From assembly GCF_025384765.1 (NCBI RefSeq), contig NZ_VHLL01000004.1, forward strand, positions 124,001 through 188,000: a stretch of 64,000 bases of DNA, written 5' to 3'. Shown here one piece after another: positions 51,607 through 60,956 of this stretch (position 1 is the stretch's first letter; every line of letters starts with the position of its first letter). Below the pieces are notes generated by a model, which ran no database searches, had not been told where the DNA came from, and saw only the letters and a program-made list of their open reading frames with translations. The position numbers and the translations under genes are program-made. This DNA comes from Methanoculleus formosensis. Lineage in GTDB: Archaea; Halobacteriota; Methanomicrobia; Methanomicrobiales; Methanoculleaceae.

Positions 51607-52133
51607 TCGGTCATTACAACCCTATATTCTCAACCCTATTTTCGTGCATGAACCATGTTGCCCTCAAGAATCATATCTCCGATACCATCGCAGAGAGGGC
51701 AACCAATCCCGGCAGAAAGGAGATCTCCTCCTCACATACATCGCCGAGACGCAGTCTCAGGACGGGGGCTCCCCGGACCGGATGAAGAACAGGTATCACC
51801 TGATCTACCGGGGCGTCCAGACCTTGCACGAGCAGACCCAAAGAACGCTCGATGCGTGGCACCATCACCGATCTGCTACAGGCCACCGGCGCCCTCCGGT
51901 CGTCTGACTACTTCCCGAACTATAGCAGCCTATCCGCCAGCTGCGGGATATCACGGTCTGACGACGTTCAACCTCCGGGGGTGGACAGACGCGGGGTTGA
52001 TACAGGCCGCACGAACCAGGAGAGGGGCAGGACGGCTCTCGACCGTCTTTCTGGACCCAGCACATTGGCAGGCGGCAGAAAAAAATGATTCGTGCTTAAA
52101 ATAACATCTTTTTCTTACTCATCCGTCTCTAGA
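51607..52133. other. intergenic region without a convincing gene
   Basis: 527 bases. Frames exist (for example ATG at 51647, giving MNHVALKNHISDTIAERATN for the first 20 residues) but stop or lose coding character, so degraded genes are possible. No RNA structure or repeat recognised. Confidence 0.4.
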
Positions 52134-52538
52134 TCATATGGAGGACCCGATTTTTACATCAGACAGTTCGACGTAAGCGATATACACAGGGTACTCCGTG
52201 TCGATGAACTCTCTTTCATCCCAATCGGTATCTTCGTCCAGCAGATATCCCCATGAACCGTCGTCGTGCTTAAAAATAACAGCCGTCTCATACATGTCTA
52301 TTTCCGGATCATATGAGAGAACCAGCCAGCAAGGGCCGTCGTCTGTTGGAGCATCATCGATGATATCCCCTGCTCGGTATTTCGGCGCATTTGCCGATGA
52401 TAGTCCTGAAACTGCAGTGGGCTGTTGCACCGTCGGCTGGGGGGTTTCAGAGGTACTAACGGTATCGCTATTGAGAGTGCACCCACAGACCAACAGAAAG
52501 CCAACTAACAGCGCTAGTAATACGACAACTGGTTTCAT
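52134..52538 (-). CDS. small secreted lipoprotein
   Basis: 134 residues from the ATG at 52538. Signal MKPVVVLLALLVGFLLVCGC with Cys20 as lipid anchor, then a Ser/Thr/Pro/Gln linker (about 22-45) and a compact domain with several Trp and Asp residues, YRAGDIIDD and WLVLSYDPEIDMYETAV. The domain seems to be a beta structure. A TATA palindrome lies 26 bases before the ATG, so the message is leaderless. Ligand and partner unknown. Confidence 0.75.
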   Translation of the reverse strand: MKPVVVLLALLVGFLLVCGCTLNSDTVSTSETPQPTVQQPTAVSGLSSANAPKYRAGDIIDDAPTDDGPCWLVLSYDPEIDMYETAVIFKHDDGSWGYLLDEDTDWDEREFIDTEYPVYIAYVELSDVKIGSSI

Positions 52539-52558
52539 ACCATGAAAATCGTGTGCAT

Positions 52559-52570
52559 GTTTATATAAAC
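52559..52570 (-). promoter_or_regulatory. TATA box of the lipoprotein gene
   Basis: GTTTATATAAAC is a perfect 12-base palindrome centred about 26 bases before the ATG at 52538. That distance implies transcription starting at or next to the start codon. Confidence 0.65.
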
Positions 52571-52939
52571 ATAACTTAATTGCACGGCGCACGCCCTCTT
52601 TGCTCTGGTAAAATATCACTTTTTAAGAGCGTACGACCTACAGAGATCGATCTGCAGCGGCGCAGAACCTTCGACACCATCGGGCGGCACGCGCGGGGCT
52701 CTGGCCCTCTCCGTGAGCGTGGGTGTGCTGGTGGTCGCGTTCCAGGTGTGGGTGCTACTGCGGTTCACCCGGCACGCAAGTGGGCCGCCGTCGGCGAGGT
52801 TCTCATGACCGAAGATCTACAGTCATGAACGGCTTCTCAGTCGGTCGAGACCTTTTTCCGGCAAAAATTGCCCGGCGGCGCGGAGACCGAAGCCGTCCCG
52901 AAGAATAAGTTAACGTAACCAGAACGGCAACGAATAACC
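52571..52939. other. intergenic region with a possible membrane-helix relic
   Basis: 369 bases. In one plus frame, roughly 52640-52810, the bases encode ALALSVSVGVLVVAFQVWVL, a perfect membrane helix, then LLRFTRHASGPPSARFS and a stop. No normal start is visible; GTG codons within the helix are the only choices. It may be a relic or very small protein. Confidence 0.3.
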
Positions 52940-53458
52940 ATGTTCTCTCCCGGAGCGGGCACGGACGGGTATCGGCGGCTGAACCGGAAGTGCATGCTCT
53001 CGATGTACATCGACTACGCCGTGTGGTATCTTCTCCTGCTCGCGGCCTATTTCGCCGTGAGGACCTACGCAGAGGGATTCCTGGGCCCCTACTACGATGC
53101 CGTCGGGTACGGTCTCGTGCTGGTCCTCGCGATCACCCTGGTCTACATAGCGGTGGCCCCGCCGGTCTTCTACGCCCGCTACCGCTACCGGATCACCGAA
53201 GACCGGGTGGACGTGCTCTGCGGGATCCTCTTCATCCGCCATACCCTGGTGCCGATCGAGCGGGTGCACCAGGTGGAGATCGCGCGTGGCCCGATCAACA
53301 ACCTCCTCGGCCTCGCCGACGTCACCATAACCACGGCAGGAGGCGAGGCGAGCATCCGGTACCTGGAGGTCGACGAGGCGGAGACGGTGGCCGACCGGCT
53401 CAACGACCTGGTCGGGAGGATGCTCCGGGAGAGGGTGCCGGGGCCTGCAGGCGCATGA
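52940..53458 (+). CDS. PH-domain (bPH2) membrane protein, YdbS-like
   Basis: 172 residues. Two membrane helices near residues 25-75, then the bPH2 domain: RYRYRITEDRVDVLCGILFIRHTLVPIERVHQVEI is the conserved beginning (105-140), ending with YLEVDEAETVADRLNDLV. Such proteins occur as YdbS/YdbT pairs in bacteria; YdbT-like protein follows directly with overlapping ATGA. The pair forms a membrane complex of unclear role; in Bacillus it was linked to resistance to certain bacteriocins. Confidence 0.85.
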   Translation: MFSPGAGTDGYRRLNRKCMLSMYIDYAVWYLLLLAAYFAVRTYAEGFLGPYYDAVGYGLVLVLAITLVYIAVAPPVFYARYRYRITEDRVDVLCGILFIRHTLVPIERVHQVEIARGPINNLLGLADVTITTAGGEASIRYLEVDEAETVADRLNDLVGRMLRERVPGPAGA

Positions 53459-54936
53459 CCGACGATACAGGCGCGCCCGCCCGTCATGGCGAGCCGATCC
53501 GGTGCCACCCGAGCATCGTGGTGGAGCGGTCGCTCTCGGGAATCGTGGTGCTGGGCATCCTCGTCATGCAACTTGGCAGGGGCGCTCTACCGGCCCTGCT
53601 CGCGGCCCTCTTCGTCGGGCTGGTGCTCTTCAACTACCGGCAGTGGAGCCGGACGACCGTCCGGTTCAACGCAACAGACGTGGTGGTGGAGAGGAACACT
53701 CTCTTCAAGACGAAGAAGACGCTCCCCTACGCGAAGATGGCGTCGGTCAACATCAACCGCGGCGTCCTGAACAGGGTCTTTCGGACGGCGAGGCTGCAGA
53801 TCAACATCAACTCGGGGAGCGGCGCCACGGTGCCGGAGGCCGTCCTGACATTTCGCGAGGATCTGGCGGAGGAGATACGGGCGGGGATGGCAGAGCGGCT
53901 CTACGGCAGCGAGAACGTTTTGGAAGACGAGCCGGCCGAACCCACGGTCGTCTTCTCCCCGGCGGACGTGATCGTCCACGGCCTCTTCAGCGTCTCGACC
54001 TACCAGACGGTATCGGGGTTTGCGTTCCTGGTCTACTCCGTCTTCCAGTTATATACCTCCGCAGGGGTGGGCGGGGGAGCACTGGTCTCCCTGCTGATGT
54101 TCGTCGTCGTCCAGGTGGCGCCGTCGGTCTCGCTGATATCCCATTACTACAACTACCGGGTCTACCGCCGGGGCGACACGATATACCTGGAGCACGGCCT
54201 TATCCGGACGTATAAGACGTCGTTTGCCGTATCGAGGATCAACGCCGTCCGGGTAAAGCGGACGCTCGCCGCCCGGCTCCTTGGCCGGTCTTGCATCGAG
54301 GCGGAGGTGGTGGGGCTCGCGTCCGGGAGCGCCGAGAGCCTCCGCCCCGTCCTCTGCCTCTTGAAAGACGATGCGACGCAGCAGAGGCTCCTCGCAGAAA
54401 TTGTGCCGGAGTTCGTGTATGAGGGAGTTCGGGAGAAGCAGCCGGAGGGGGCGAAGGGCGTGCTCCGGGTCCGGGCCGCTGTAGCGTCCTTCGCGCTCGC
54501 TCTCGCGATGATCTACCCGTCGATCGCCGTCTACCGCACGACGGCACCCCTCCCGGGGATCGCCGGAACGGTCCTCCCGTTCGCGCTGCCGCTCGCGACG
54601 GCAGCCGCCATCCTCGTGATATGGTATGCGACATCCGTCTCCTACCGGATCACGGAGTTCGGCACGGACAGCGACCTCTTCACGTTCGTGAACGGCGCCG
54701 TCGACCGCGAGACCGTCGTGATGAACTACGACAGGGTGCAGATGGTCAGGATTACCGAGGGCCCGGTCGCCCGGTTCTTCGGCGTCGCACGGGGGAAGGT
54801 GTACCTTCTCTCGGCGATCGGGGGGGCGAGCGTTGGATCAGGATATTTCGAGGAGGGCCGGCTCGCCGCCATCGGCGAGACCGTCATGGCGCGGATCGCG
54901 AGCGGGGAGTACGATTACCGGAAGAACAGTATCTGA
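53455..54936 (+). CDS. PH-domain (bPH2) membrane protein, YdbT-like
   Basis: 493 residues from the ATG at 53455, overlapping the previous stop. Three bPH2-like domains are visible: about 55-130 (RFNATDVVVERNTLFKTKKTLPYAKMASVNI), 235-320 (GDTIYLEHGLIRTYKTSFAVSRINAVRV) and 395-485 (EFGTDSDLFTFVNGAVDRETVVMNYDRVQMV), each preceded by a pair of membrane helices. This is the standard YdbT layout. It works with the YdbS-like partner in the membrane. Confidence 0.87.
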   Translation: MTDDTGAPARHGEPIRCHPSIVVERSLSGIVVLGILVMQLGRGALPALLAALFVGLVLFNYRQWSRTTVRFNATDVVVERNTLFKTKKTLPYAKMASVNINRGVLNRVFRTARLQININSGSGATVPEAVLTFREDLAEEIRAGMAERLYGSENVLEDEPAEPTVVFSPADVIVHGLFSVSTYQTVSGFAFLVYSVFQLYTSAGVGGGALVSLLMFVVVQVAPSVSLISHYYNYRVYRRGDTIYLEHGLIRTYKTSFAVSRINAVRVKRTLAARLLGRSCIEAEVVGLASGSAESLRPVLCLLKDDATQQRLLAEIVPEFVYEGVREKQPEGAKGVLRVRAAVASFALALAMIYPSIAVYRTTAPLPGIAGTVLPFALPLATAAAILVIWYATSVSYRITEFGTDSDLFTFVNGAVDRETVVMNYDRVQMVRITEGPVARFFGVARGKVYLLSAIGGASVGSGYFEEGRLAAIGETVMARIASGEYDYRKNSI

Positions 54937-55065
54937 GCGGGGGAAGGCCCCGGCTGTGAGAGATCTCGAATCCGGGAAGAGGAATCAGCTCGATCGGTAT
55001 GAGAAAAAGGGTGGCAGGTCAGGGCTCACCGGTAGACCGGGCCCGGTAAAAGTGCGATCGCCTGC

Positions 55066-56793
55066 CTAGAGATCTCTTCTGGTCTTCTGAAGTATCTCCT
55101 GCATCTCCGGGGTCAACTGGAGAACAAGTTCTGCGTTATATGCACCGCTCGGTTTCATCTCTACGGGAGATTGGAATATCTGTTGGGCTGCGATAGCATA
55201 CGACCGCGATTGGGCAGCGGGCGATCCGTCTCTGACCGCCGGATCAACATTGGTCGTAAAGATTGAGACGGTATTGTCGCCGTTATAGACGACCTCGAAG
55301 ATCCGGAACTGCTGGGGGAACTCCCGCAGTGATGCGGTTTCAACCTGCCAGAAACCGAGTTCAGGGCGGTCGACATCCGGAGATTTGATAGGGATCACGG
55401 TATTTTGGTGACGATGCCCCGAGATCCATGCCATGAGATTTGGATAGGTCTGAAGTTTGGCTATCAGATCAACATCAGATACCGCGGCGTACTGACTCCA
55501 TTTCATTAACGAACTCAGACCGGCTTCATCCTCCTGGATGACTATCGGGATGTGTGCTGCGATGATCATGAGCTGTCCTTCAGCCTGACCACTCTCGAGT
55601 TCCTGTACCAGCCAGTCGTAGCGTTCCTGATCGATAGAACCAAACCCGGAGCTGCCTTCACCGGGATCATCGTCCCTCTGGGTATCATCAAGCACAATGA
55701 CCTTTATCGGAACATCCGATCTCGGTTCGAATGAGTAACAGGCAAATCCCGTTGTTCTATCGGACTGGTTGAATCCATGTCCTTTAGGGCTTGAAGAGGA
55801 GTCTAAAAACTCACCGATCCACTCTGTTCTTGAGAGGAAACTGCGATTTTGATCGGCCGGGACTGTTGGGGAACCATCAGGGAAGTCGGTGACAGAGCCT
55901 GCACCGATAATGTCACCATGGGGTGTCCGACCATCGATTGCTCCCATATAGAAGCCACGGCTCTTCAACTGGCGCGGGTCGGAGAAGATATTACCTAATT
56001 CGAGTACGGCGGTACCGGTCAAGGCACTGTTGACGTGATCATCCGGAGGGAAGAGACCCATCCAGAAGTGATCGTGATTGCCGAGAACCTGATACCATCT
56101 GATCGATTCATCAAGCCCTGCCGCTTTGTACTGGTCCTGGTAATCGTTGAGAGGGCCGGGGATTGGATCGTCCCTGTCACCCGAATCGGGGTTGACCATC
56201 CTGCCGTCGAGCACATCGATATACCATTGCAGTTCGTTGTACTGGCCGCTGTTGATTGCGTCACCAAGGAATATGCCGAAGTCGAATGGATCCTCTTTGT
56301 GAAGGGCGTTCACCGTCTGGACCGCTGCGTCGAGGACATGGGTGGTATACAGCATGGCCGGAGAGTATCCAGAAATTACACCCCATTTATAGCCATAATA
56401 GACCACCTGAGCAGGAGACTCTTTGTCGGTGATATGGATATCGCTCATGGCAAAGAAGGTCAAAAGTTGCTCTGCATTGGTATCAGATCCAGGGGTGTAT
56501 CCATCCGGCATGAGGTCCAGTCTCTTCTCATAGTCCAGCCCCTCGCCAAACTCCCAGACCCCATACCCATACTCTGAAAAGTTCGCGACCTGATCCGGAT
56601 GCAGGGCAGGCGACGTCGAAGGGACGCCGACGGGAAGAACAGTTCTGTCAACTGTTGTCAGGACCAGAGAATCTATTGGATAATCCGGTTCTCCTTCTTC
56701 AGGGGGCTGGGTGCCCGGAGCAGTACATCCTGCTGCAGTGATGAAGACCGCGAGCAGGAGAGCCAGTATGGCGCCTACTTTAGAATTGTACAT
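55066..56793 (-). CDS. lipoprotein metallophosphoesterase
   Basis: 575 residues from the ATG at 56793; the frame runs further but the lipobox FITAAGC near residue 23 fixes the start. Calcineurin-like motifs are complete: MSDIHITD near 115 (D-x-H), FLGDAINSG near 170 (G-D), LGNHDHF near 238 (GNHD), IIAAHIPI near 423 (H) and ISGHRHQN near 461 (GHxH). The enzyme is anchored on the outside of the membrane and uses two metals to cleave phosphoesters. I recall a TIGR03768-type family of this size. Substrate unknown. Confidence 0.85.
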   Translation of the reverse strand: MYNSKVGAILALLLAVFITAAGCTAPGTQPPEEGEPDYPIDSLVLTTVDRTVLPVGVPSTSPALHPDQVANFSEYGYGVWEFGEGLDYEKRLDLMPDGYTPGSDTNAEQLLTFFAMSDIHITDKESPAQVVYYGYKWGVISGYSPAMLYTTHVLDAAVQTVNALHKEDPFDFGIFLGDAINSGQYNELQWYIDVLDGRMVNPDSGDRDDPIPGPLNDYQDQYKAAGLDESIRWYQVLGNHDHFWMGLFPPDDHVNSALTGTAVLELGNIFSDPRQLKSRGFYMGAIDGRTPHGDIIGAGSVTDFPDGSPTVPADQNRSFLSRTEWIGEFLDSSSSPKGHGFNQSDRTTGFACYSFEPRSDVPIKVIVLDDTQRDDDPGEGSSGFGSIDQERYDWLVQELESGQAEGQLMIIAAHIPIVIQEDEAGLSSLMKWSQYAAVSDVDLIAKLQTYPNLMAWISGHRHQNTVIPIKSPDVDRPELGFWQVETASLREFPQQFRIFEVVYNGDNTVSIFTTNVDPAVRDGSPAAQSRSYAIAAQQIFQSPVEMKPSGAYNAELVLQLTPEMQEILQKTRRDL

Positions 56794-56867
56794 ATTTTTT
56801 TTAGGATCAAATTGGAGATAAGGCTTTTTGCGGGAGAGTGCCAGATCGTCAGATATATATACCGGAA

Positions 56868-57077
56868 ATGACGGGATACGACAGTACGGATAACAATACT
56901 CCTTTTCGTCCTGCAGCTGCGCCCATTCATAACGAGGCTCACAAAAGTCCGACACCCCATGACGCGAATTGGGAACCTATCGTGGGCGGATCCCCGTTCT
57001 GGGCGGCAGCCGGGGCGATTATGTTCATTATCGGGGTTGGTGTCGTTTTCTTCAGTGCGAGGCGCGGCGGGAAATAA
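56868..57077 (+). CDS. small single-helix membrane protein
   Basis: 69 residues from the ATG at 56868. The N-terminal 45 residues are polar and rich in Asn, Pro and His (NNTPFRPAAAPIHN); a membrane helix follows at about 49-63 (AAAGAIMFIIGVGVVFF), then ARRGGK. Divergent from the phosphoesterase with about 75 bases between. A TATA-like ATATATAT lies at 56852-56859, near enough to serve either gene. Family unknown. Confidence 0.55.
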   Translation: MTGYDSTDNNTPFRPAAAPIHNEAHKSPTPHDANWEPIVGGSPFWAAAGAIMFIIGVGVVFFSARRGGK

Positions 57078-57223
57078 ACGAGTAATTGGCCCCCCGGCGA
57101 ACTCCCGCCACGATTACGGCGCCCGCTATCGGGTCCTGTGTCGAAGCCGGGGGACCAGGCTGGAACGGTTCACCCGAAAGGGCTAATGTCTCAGGAGTGG
57201 TAATACCGTCATAGAGGACTCCG

Positions 57224-57535
57224 GTGCACCCCATCATCCGCGAGAAGATCCCCGATCTCGCCGGCATCGCGGCGCGTCACCGCATGAGGCGACTGGGTAT
57301 CTTCGGCTCGGCGGCGAGCGACCGGTTCGACCCGACGGCAAGCGACATCGACTTCGTCGTCGAGTTCGAGCCGATGACCCCGGTGGAGCATGCACGGGCG
57401 TACTTCGGTCTCGCCGAAGACCTGGCCCGGGCCTTCGGGTGCGAGATCGATCTGGTTGAACTGTCCGCGGTGCGAAACCCGATCTTCCGCCAGGCGGTGG
57501 AAGAGACCTCGAGGGAGATCTATGCCGTCGCGTGA
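57224..57535 (+). CDS. MNT-type nucleotidyltransferase, orphan
   Basis: 103 residues from a GTG at 57224 with GAGG eight bases upstream. LGIFGSAASDRF (G28, S29) and ASDIDFVVEF (D41, D43) make a full minimal nucleotidyltransferase motif. Unlike the gene at 14474 it is not followed by a HepT-like gene: nothing but 190 bases of intergenic DNA comes next. Such orphans may be former antitoxins. Confidence 0.85.
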   Translation: MHPIIREKIPDLAGIAARHRMRRLGIFGSAASDRFDPTASDIDFVVEFEPMTPVEHARAYFGLAEDLARAFGCEIDLVELSAVRNPIFRQAVEETSREIYAVA

Positions 57536-57729
57536 GGGGGGAGGGCATTTCCCAGACCGACGTAGAAGGATGGACCTGATGCAAAAACGTCAGGGATAGT
57601 TACGAGGAGAAATCGGCACATTCCTTGGACCGTAGTCTAAGGGCAAGATTAAACATTCCCTGCACTAAAGAGAAGATTATATTCCTTCATTGCAGATATG
57701 GATAAAAGCATATCTGCAGGATAGTTCCC

Positions 57730-57909
57730 ATGGCAATCAACTTCGAAGAAAACGAAGAGATTATTTTTCAACTTATCTCAGAGCTTGAAACTATTGGTGG
57801 TTTTGATATACCAACTACCATGGATGAAAGAAGAGAGATTGCCCGTTTTATCCTCAAAGTTATCGATGAAGATCTGGAAGCAACGCTGGTCGAAGAGACA
57901 GATATCTGA
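57730..57909 (+). CDS. small acidic protein upstream of the NucS-like gene
   Basis: 59 residues, very acidic (many Glu/Asp), two predicted helices: EENEEIIFQLISELETIGG and MDERREIARFILKVIDEDL. The A/T-rich codon use equals that of the following gene and differs from the surroundings, and the gap is just eleven bases, so they form an operon. It could be an antitoxin or inhibitor-like partner; no family recognised. Confidence 0.6.
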   Translation: MAINFEENEEIIFQLISELETIGGFDIPTTMDERREIARFILKVIDEDLEATLVEETDI

Positions 57910-57920
57910 ATACGAAATCC

Positions 57921-58886
57921 ATGACACACATGAATAAAAATAAGTTGTCTGAAGCCACCTTTGAAAGGTTGACGGCCCTAAAATCCTATAAACTAATATC
58001 TGTTAAGAAGCGCAGACTAAGAGCGACTGGAAGGGGTTTTAACTTTCTCAAAAGTGAAAATAAACAGTACTATCTTGGTAAGATACTCTTAACAGATAAA
58101 TATCGACGTACAAAACATCCTGATGTCTTCCTCGCCTGTTACAGAGAGTTTGTTACGACATCAGAAGAGAAGAGAGCAAGCATAAGAAAGTCTATTTTTA
58201 GCGGAAGGGGAGATGAGGATGAAGATCTTTCCGAGGAGGATTTCACATCCTATAGGGAGTTCATAGAAAACGTTGCCAAAAGATGTGGAAGAGCAGATGA
58301 TATCGTAGGGAAGGTTTGTGATCTGGCCTTGAGAAACACAATTGTCGGCACTATCGCCCCAATCGATTTGCCGGTCGAAGAGTTATCCCAAATCGTTGCA
58401 GAATTCGATGCTCTTGAGAAATTTTTCTTAACAAATGATCCCGGAAAAACGGATTTAGAGGCCAACTCTGAAGGAATCACAACGTTAGTCATAGACAATA
58501 TGTTAGAATTGCATTTAGAGGATGTAGTTCGGCGAAATTTTCATCAACTGTTCCCGGATTTAGAGATTGTTGATAAGAACCAGCATTATCGTACAAGAGA
58601 TGGCACCTATATCGATATCTTCTGTAAGCATAAGCAGGATGACAAATATACCGTCATTGAATTAAAAAGGGACAAACCGCCCTCCAATGCATTAGTCCAA
58701 CTCTTGGACTACATGAATCAGATAATGGAGGAGTTTGATACTAAGAAAGTAGCAGGGATTCTCATATGCAAGGAAATAGATCGGCGAACCAAGTCTGCAT
58801 TAGGTGCAATCCAAGGCAGTCTGCCCGAAGACAGCAACATCTCTGTAATTGAGTTCAACTTAAAAATGGAGTATAGTTGTATGTGA
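57921..58886 (+). CDS. NucS/EndoMS-like PD-(D/E)XK nuclease-domain protein
   Basis: 321 residues. The C-terminal 130 residues resemble the NucS catalytic domain: LEDVVRRNFHQLFPDLEIV, YIDIFCKHK (D near 233), VIELKRDKPPSNALVQLLDYM (E-x-K near 246-248). The N-terminal 180 residues, basic then acidic, do not match NucS and are unknown. NucS cuts mismatched or branched DNA; free-standing relatives occur in defence islands. The A/T-richness suggests import together with the small acidic gene. Confidence 0.75.
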   Translation: MTHMNKNKLSEATFERLTALKSYKLISVKKRRLRATGRGFNFLKSENKQYYLGKILLTDKYRRTKHPDVFLACYREFVTTSEEKRASIRKSIFSGRGDEDEDLSEEDFTSYREFIENVAKRCGRADDIVGKVCDLALRNTIVGTIAPIDLPVEELSQIVAEFDALEKFFLTNDPGKTDLEANSEGITTLVIDNMLELHLEDVVRRNFHQLFPDLEIVDKNQHYRTRDGTYIDIFCKHKQDDKYTVIELKRDKPPSNALVQLLDYMNQIMEEFDTKKVAGILICKEIDRRTKSALGAIQGSLPEDSNISVIEFNLKMEYSCM

Positions 58887-59218
58887 TTTTGGAGGAGAGC
58901 ACCATATTATCGACTGCTGTGACTCAATTTATCCATAAATATGGGTAAGCACCGCAGGTGTGACGGAGACAGGGGAGGGGGCATGCCCCCTCCCCGTCAG
59001 CCCCTCCCCCATGGCGATATCCCCACGGTCCACTGTATTGGGACACGTAAATAGCATCGGACGATAGTGTGCCCCTATTTCATCATCAAAAGAACAAGTC
59101 ACGGTAGCCTGCACGGGCAGACCATACGCTCTGCATGCATGTTCTGCTGCGACCGGGATCCCCAATCCACCCCGGAATCTGCAAAATGAAATTTTTAAGC
59201 CGGGTAACCCCCCGCCCC
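58887..59218. repeat. intergenic region with dispersed GC-rich repeat (half element)
   Basis: No gene. Bases 58966-59027, beginning GAGACAGGGGAGGGGGCATG and ending ATGGCGATATCCCCACG, match 61637-61701 with few differences. The first part is a near-perfect hairpin (G-run, CATGC, C-run). The rest of the interval shows nothing. Confidence 0.75.
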
Positions 59219-60301
59219 TCACGCCCTCTCTTCCAGGTGAACCTTCAGCCCCTCGTTATCGACCGTCGTAGCGATCGCGACCCGGAGCCCCGCCTTCTCA
59301 AGGATCACCGCCACCTCCTCCTCGGGCCGGTCCGTGATGACCGCGATCGACGGGCCGACCGAACTCATCCCGACGAACTCGATGCCGGCGTCGCGGAGCG
59401 CCGCCATGTAGCGGTAGATCTCGAACCCGTGGTGCTCCACCTCGGCGCGCTTCGAGCCCCGGAACTCGATCTCCCATATGACGTCGCCGGCCTTCCTGAG
59501 ATCGCCGCGTTCCAGCGCCGGGATGAGGTCCATCAGGACGAGGTAGGACTTCAGTTCGCGGTCGCGGTAGTCGAGCGTCCGGGCCTTGTTCATCAGGAGG
59601 TCGAACTCCTTCTCCCCCGCCGACGATATATCAGAGGACGGGATGGCGATATACACCTGTTTTCCCTCGGCGAACGCGTGCCGGTAGACGAGCGCCAGGT
59701 CGTCGCCCATCACGACCATGCCGCCGTGGATGCTCGCGGCAGGCCCGACACCGGTCTCGAACCCGAACGCGACGCTCCCGGTCGCCGTCTCCTCGACGAA
59801 GTTGCACCCGAGGAGGAGGCGGAGCTGGTCGCTCGTCAGCGGTGAGCCCACCGCGGTGTTGAGGGCGGTTGCGACCGCGGTCAGGATGGTGCTCGTCGAC
59901 CCGAGCCCGACGTGCTCGTGCTGGTGGTCGCGGGCGCGGATCTTAAACCCGCCCTCATACCCGACGACCTGCCGGAATGCCTCCACAAAGTGCCGGAGGA
60001 TGGGTTCGCGGGTGTAGTCGATCTCGAGCCCTGATGGTGTGCACTCGACCTCGGCGGTGCAGTAGACACCGATGGCAAACCCGATCCCGCCTCCCCCGGG
60101 CCGGTCGGGGGAGAACCGGTTCATGTCGAGCACGGTGAGATGGATCCGTGCAGGAGCGCAGACGACGACGGTGCCGGATACCGGGCTGAGCCGGTAGTCC
60201 TTCTTGAGGCCACACGGCCGGATCTTCTCGCCGGGGGAGAAGGAGGTGAACTCGTACTCGACGAGGTCGAGGTCACCGCCCCGGATCTTCATTATAGCCA
60301 T
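59219..60301 (-). CDS. beta-ribofuranosylaminobenzene 5'-phosphate synthase
   Basis: 360 residues. A GHMP-kinase-like fold: CAPARIHLTVLDMNR (about 49), GGGGIGFAIG near 70 and HVGLGSTSTILTAVATALN near 145. The closing part has GMSSVGPSIAVITD. In methanogens this enzyme condenses PRPP with 4-hydroxybenzoate/4-aminobenzoate, the first committed step of tetrahydromethanopterin synthesis. Despite its fold it is not a kinase. Its neighbour, the DUF2148 gene, ends 15 bases upstream, so they are an operon. Confidence 0.9.
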   Translation of the reverse strand: MAIMKIRGGDLDLVEYEFTSFSPGEKIRPCGLKKDYRLSPVSGTVVVCAPARIHLTVLDMNRFSPDRPGGGGIGFAIGVYCTAEVECTPSGLEIDYTREPILRHFVEAFRQVVGYEGGFKIRARDHQHEHVGLGSTSTILTAVATALNTAVGSPLTSDQLRLLLGCNFVEETATGSVAFGFETGVGPAASIHGGMVVMGDDLALVYRHAFAEGKQVYIAIPSSDISSAGEKEFDLLMNKARTLDYRDRELKSYLVLMDLIPALERGDLRKAGDVIWEIEFRGSKRAEVEHHGFEIYRYMAALRDAGIEFVGMSSVGPSIAVITDRPEEEVAVILEKAGLRVAIATTVDNEGLKVHLEERA

Positions 60302-60316
60302 TTTGTCACTTCGCTT

Positions 60317-60868
60317 TCAGCGTGTACGGTCAAAGAAGATATCCTTTCCCGATGCCCGGAGCGGGATGCCGTAAGCGACGCCGCAACCCTCCAGCCACCC
60401 GAGCGAGAGCGCCCCGACCCCGGCCGAGTACATCACCCGGTTGTCGACGTTGTGGATGCTCGCGGTCTTCACCGCGGAGCCGACGGCGATACCGAGATCC
60501 GCCATCCTGACGGCGCAGTTCGGGCCCCGGAACGGGACAGATACCGGGAGGCCTTTCTTCTGGGCTTCGAGCAGGTCTGCACAGGTGGGATACCCGCACG
60601 CCCCGCAGTCGAGGCCCACGGCGTCGGTGAAGAGCGAGCCGACGAGGAAGCAGGCATCGCTTGCCGCCACGTTTCCCGCGTCCCTGAGGAAGAACCCTAC
60701 ATCGTGCTTCTCGCCGTACTCCCGCATCGCCCCGGCGAGCCTTTCTTTCTCTATGCCGGTGACGATCAGCGTCTTGATGACGTCGGTGCCCTTCGCCTTC
60801 GGAGCGGTGCGGGCAGAGAGCGCCATCAGCCGGGCGACCATCTCTACGGCGTCTGATTCAACGAACAT
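60317..60868 (-). CDS. DUF2148 ferredoxin-domain protein
   Basis: 183 residues. The cysteine set C88, C91, C96 in LDCGACGYPTCADLL with C118 in GPNCAVRMADLGIAVG may hold an iron-sulfur cluster. The C-terminal half ends with SLGWLEGCGVAYGIPL. This is DUF2148, widespread in methanogens and anaerobes, of unproven function. It is transcribed with beta-RFAP synthase. Confidence 0.88.
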   Translation of the reverse strand: MFVESDAVEMVARLMALSARTAPKAKGTDVIKTLIVTGIEKERLAGAMREYGEKHDVGFFLRDAGNVAASDACFLVGSLFTDAVGLDCGACGYPTCADLLEAQKKGLPVSVPFRGPNCAVRMADLGIAVGSAVKTASIHNVDNRVMYSAGVGALSLGWLEGCGVAYGIPLRASGKDIFFDRTR

Positions 60869-60956
60869 GAGAATACGTATCCTCTACCCCAGATAAGGGT
60901 ATGCCCGGAGAGGGGCGATACCTTTTTCCACAGACCCGCAAAGAAACGCAACTATC

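Noticed and set aside
51644-52104. Overlapping frames as small genes
   Set aside because: No ribosome site, no family resemblance, and frames disagree in where coding bias lies.
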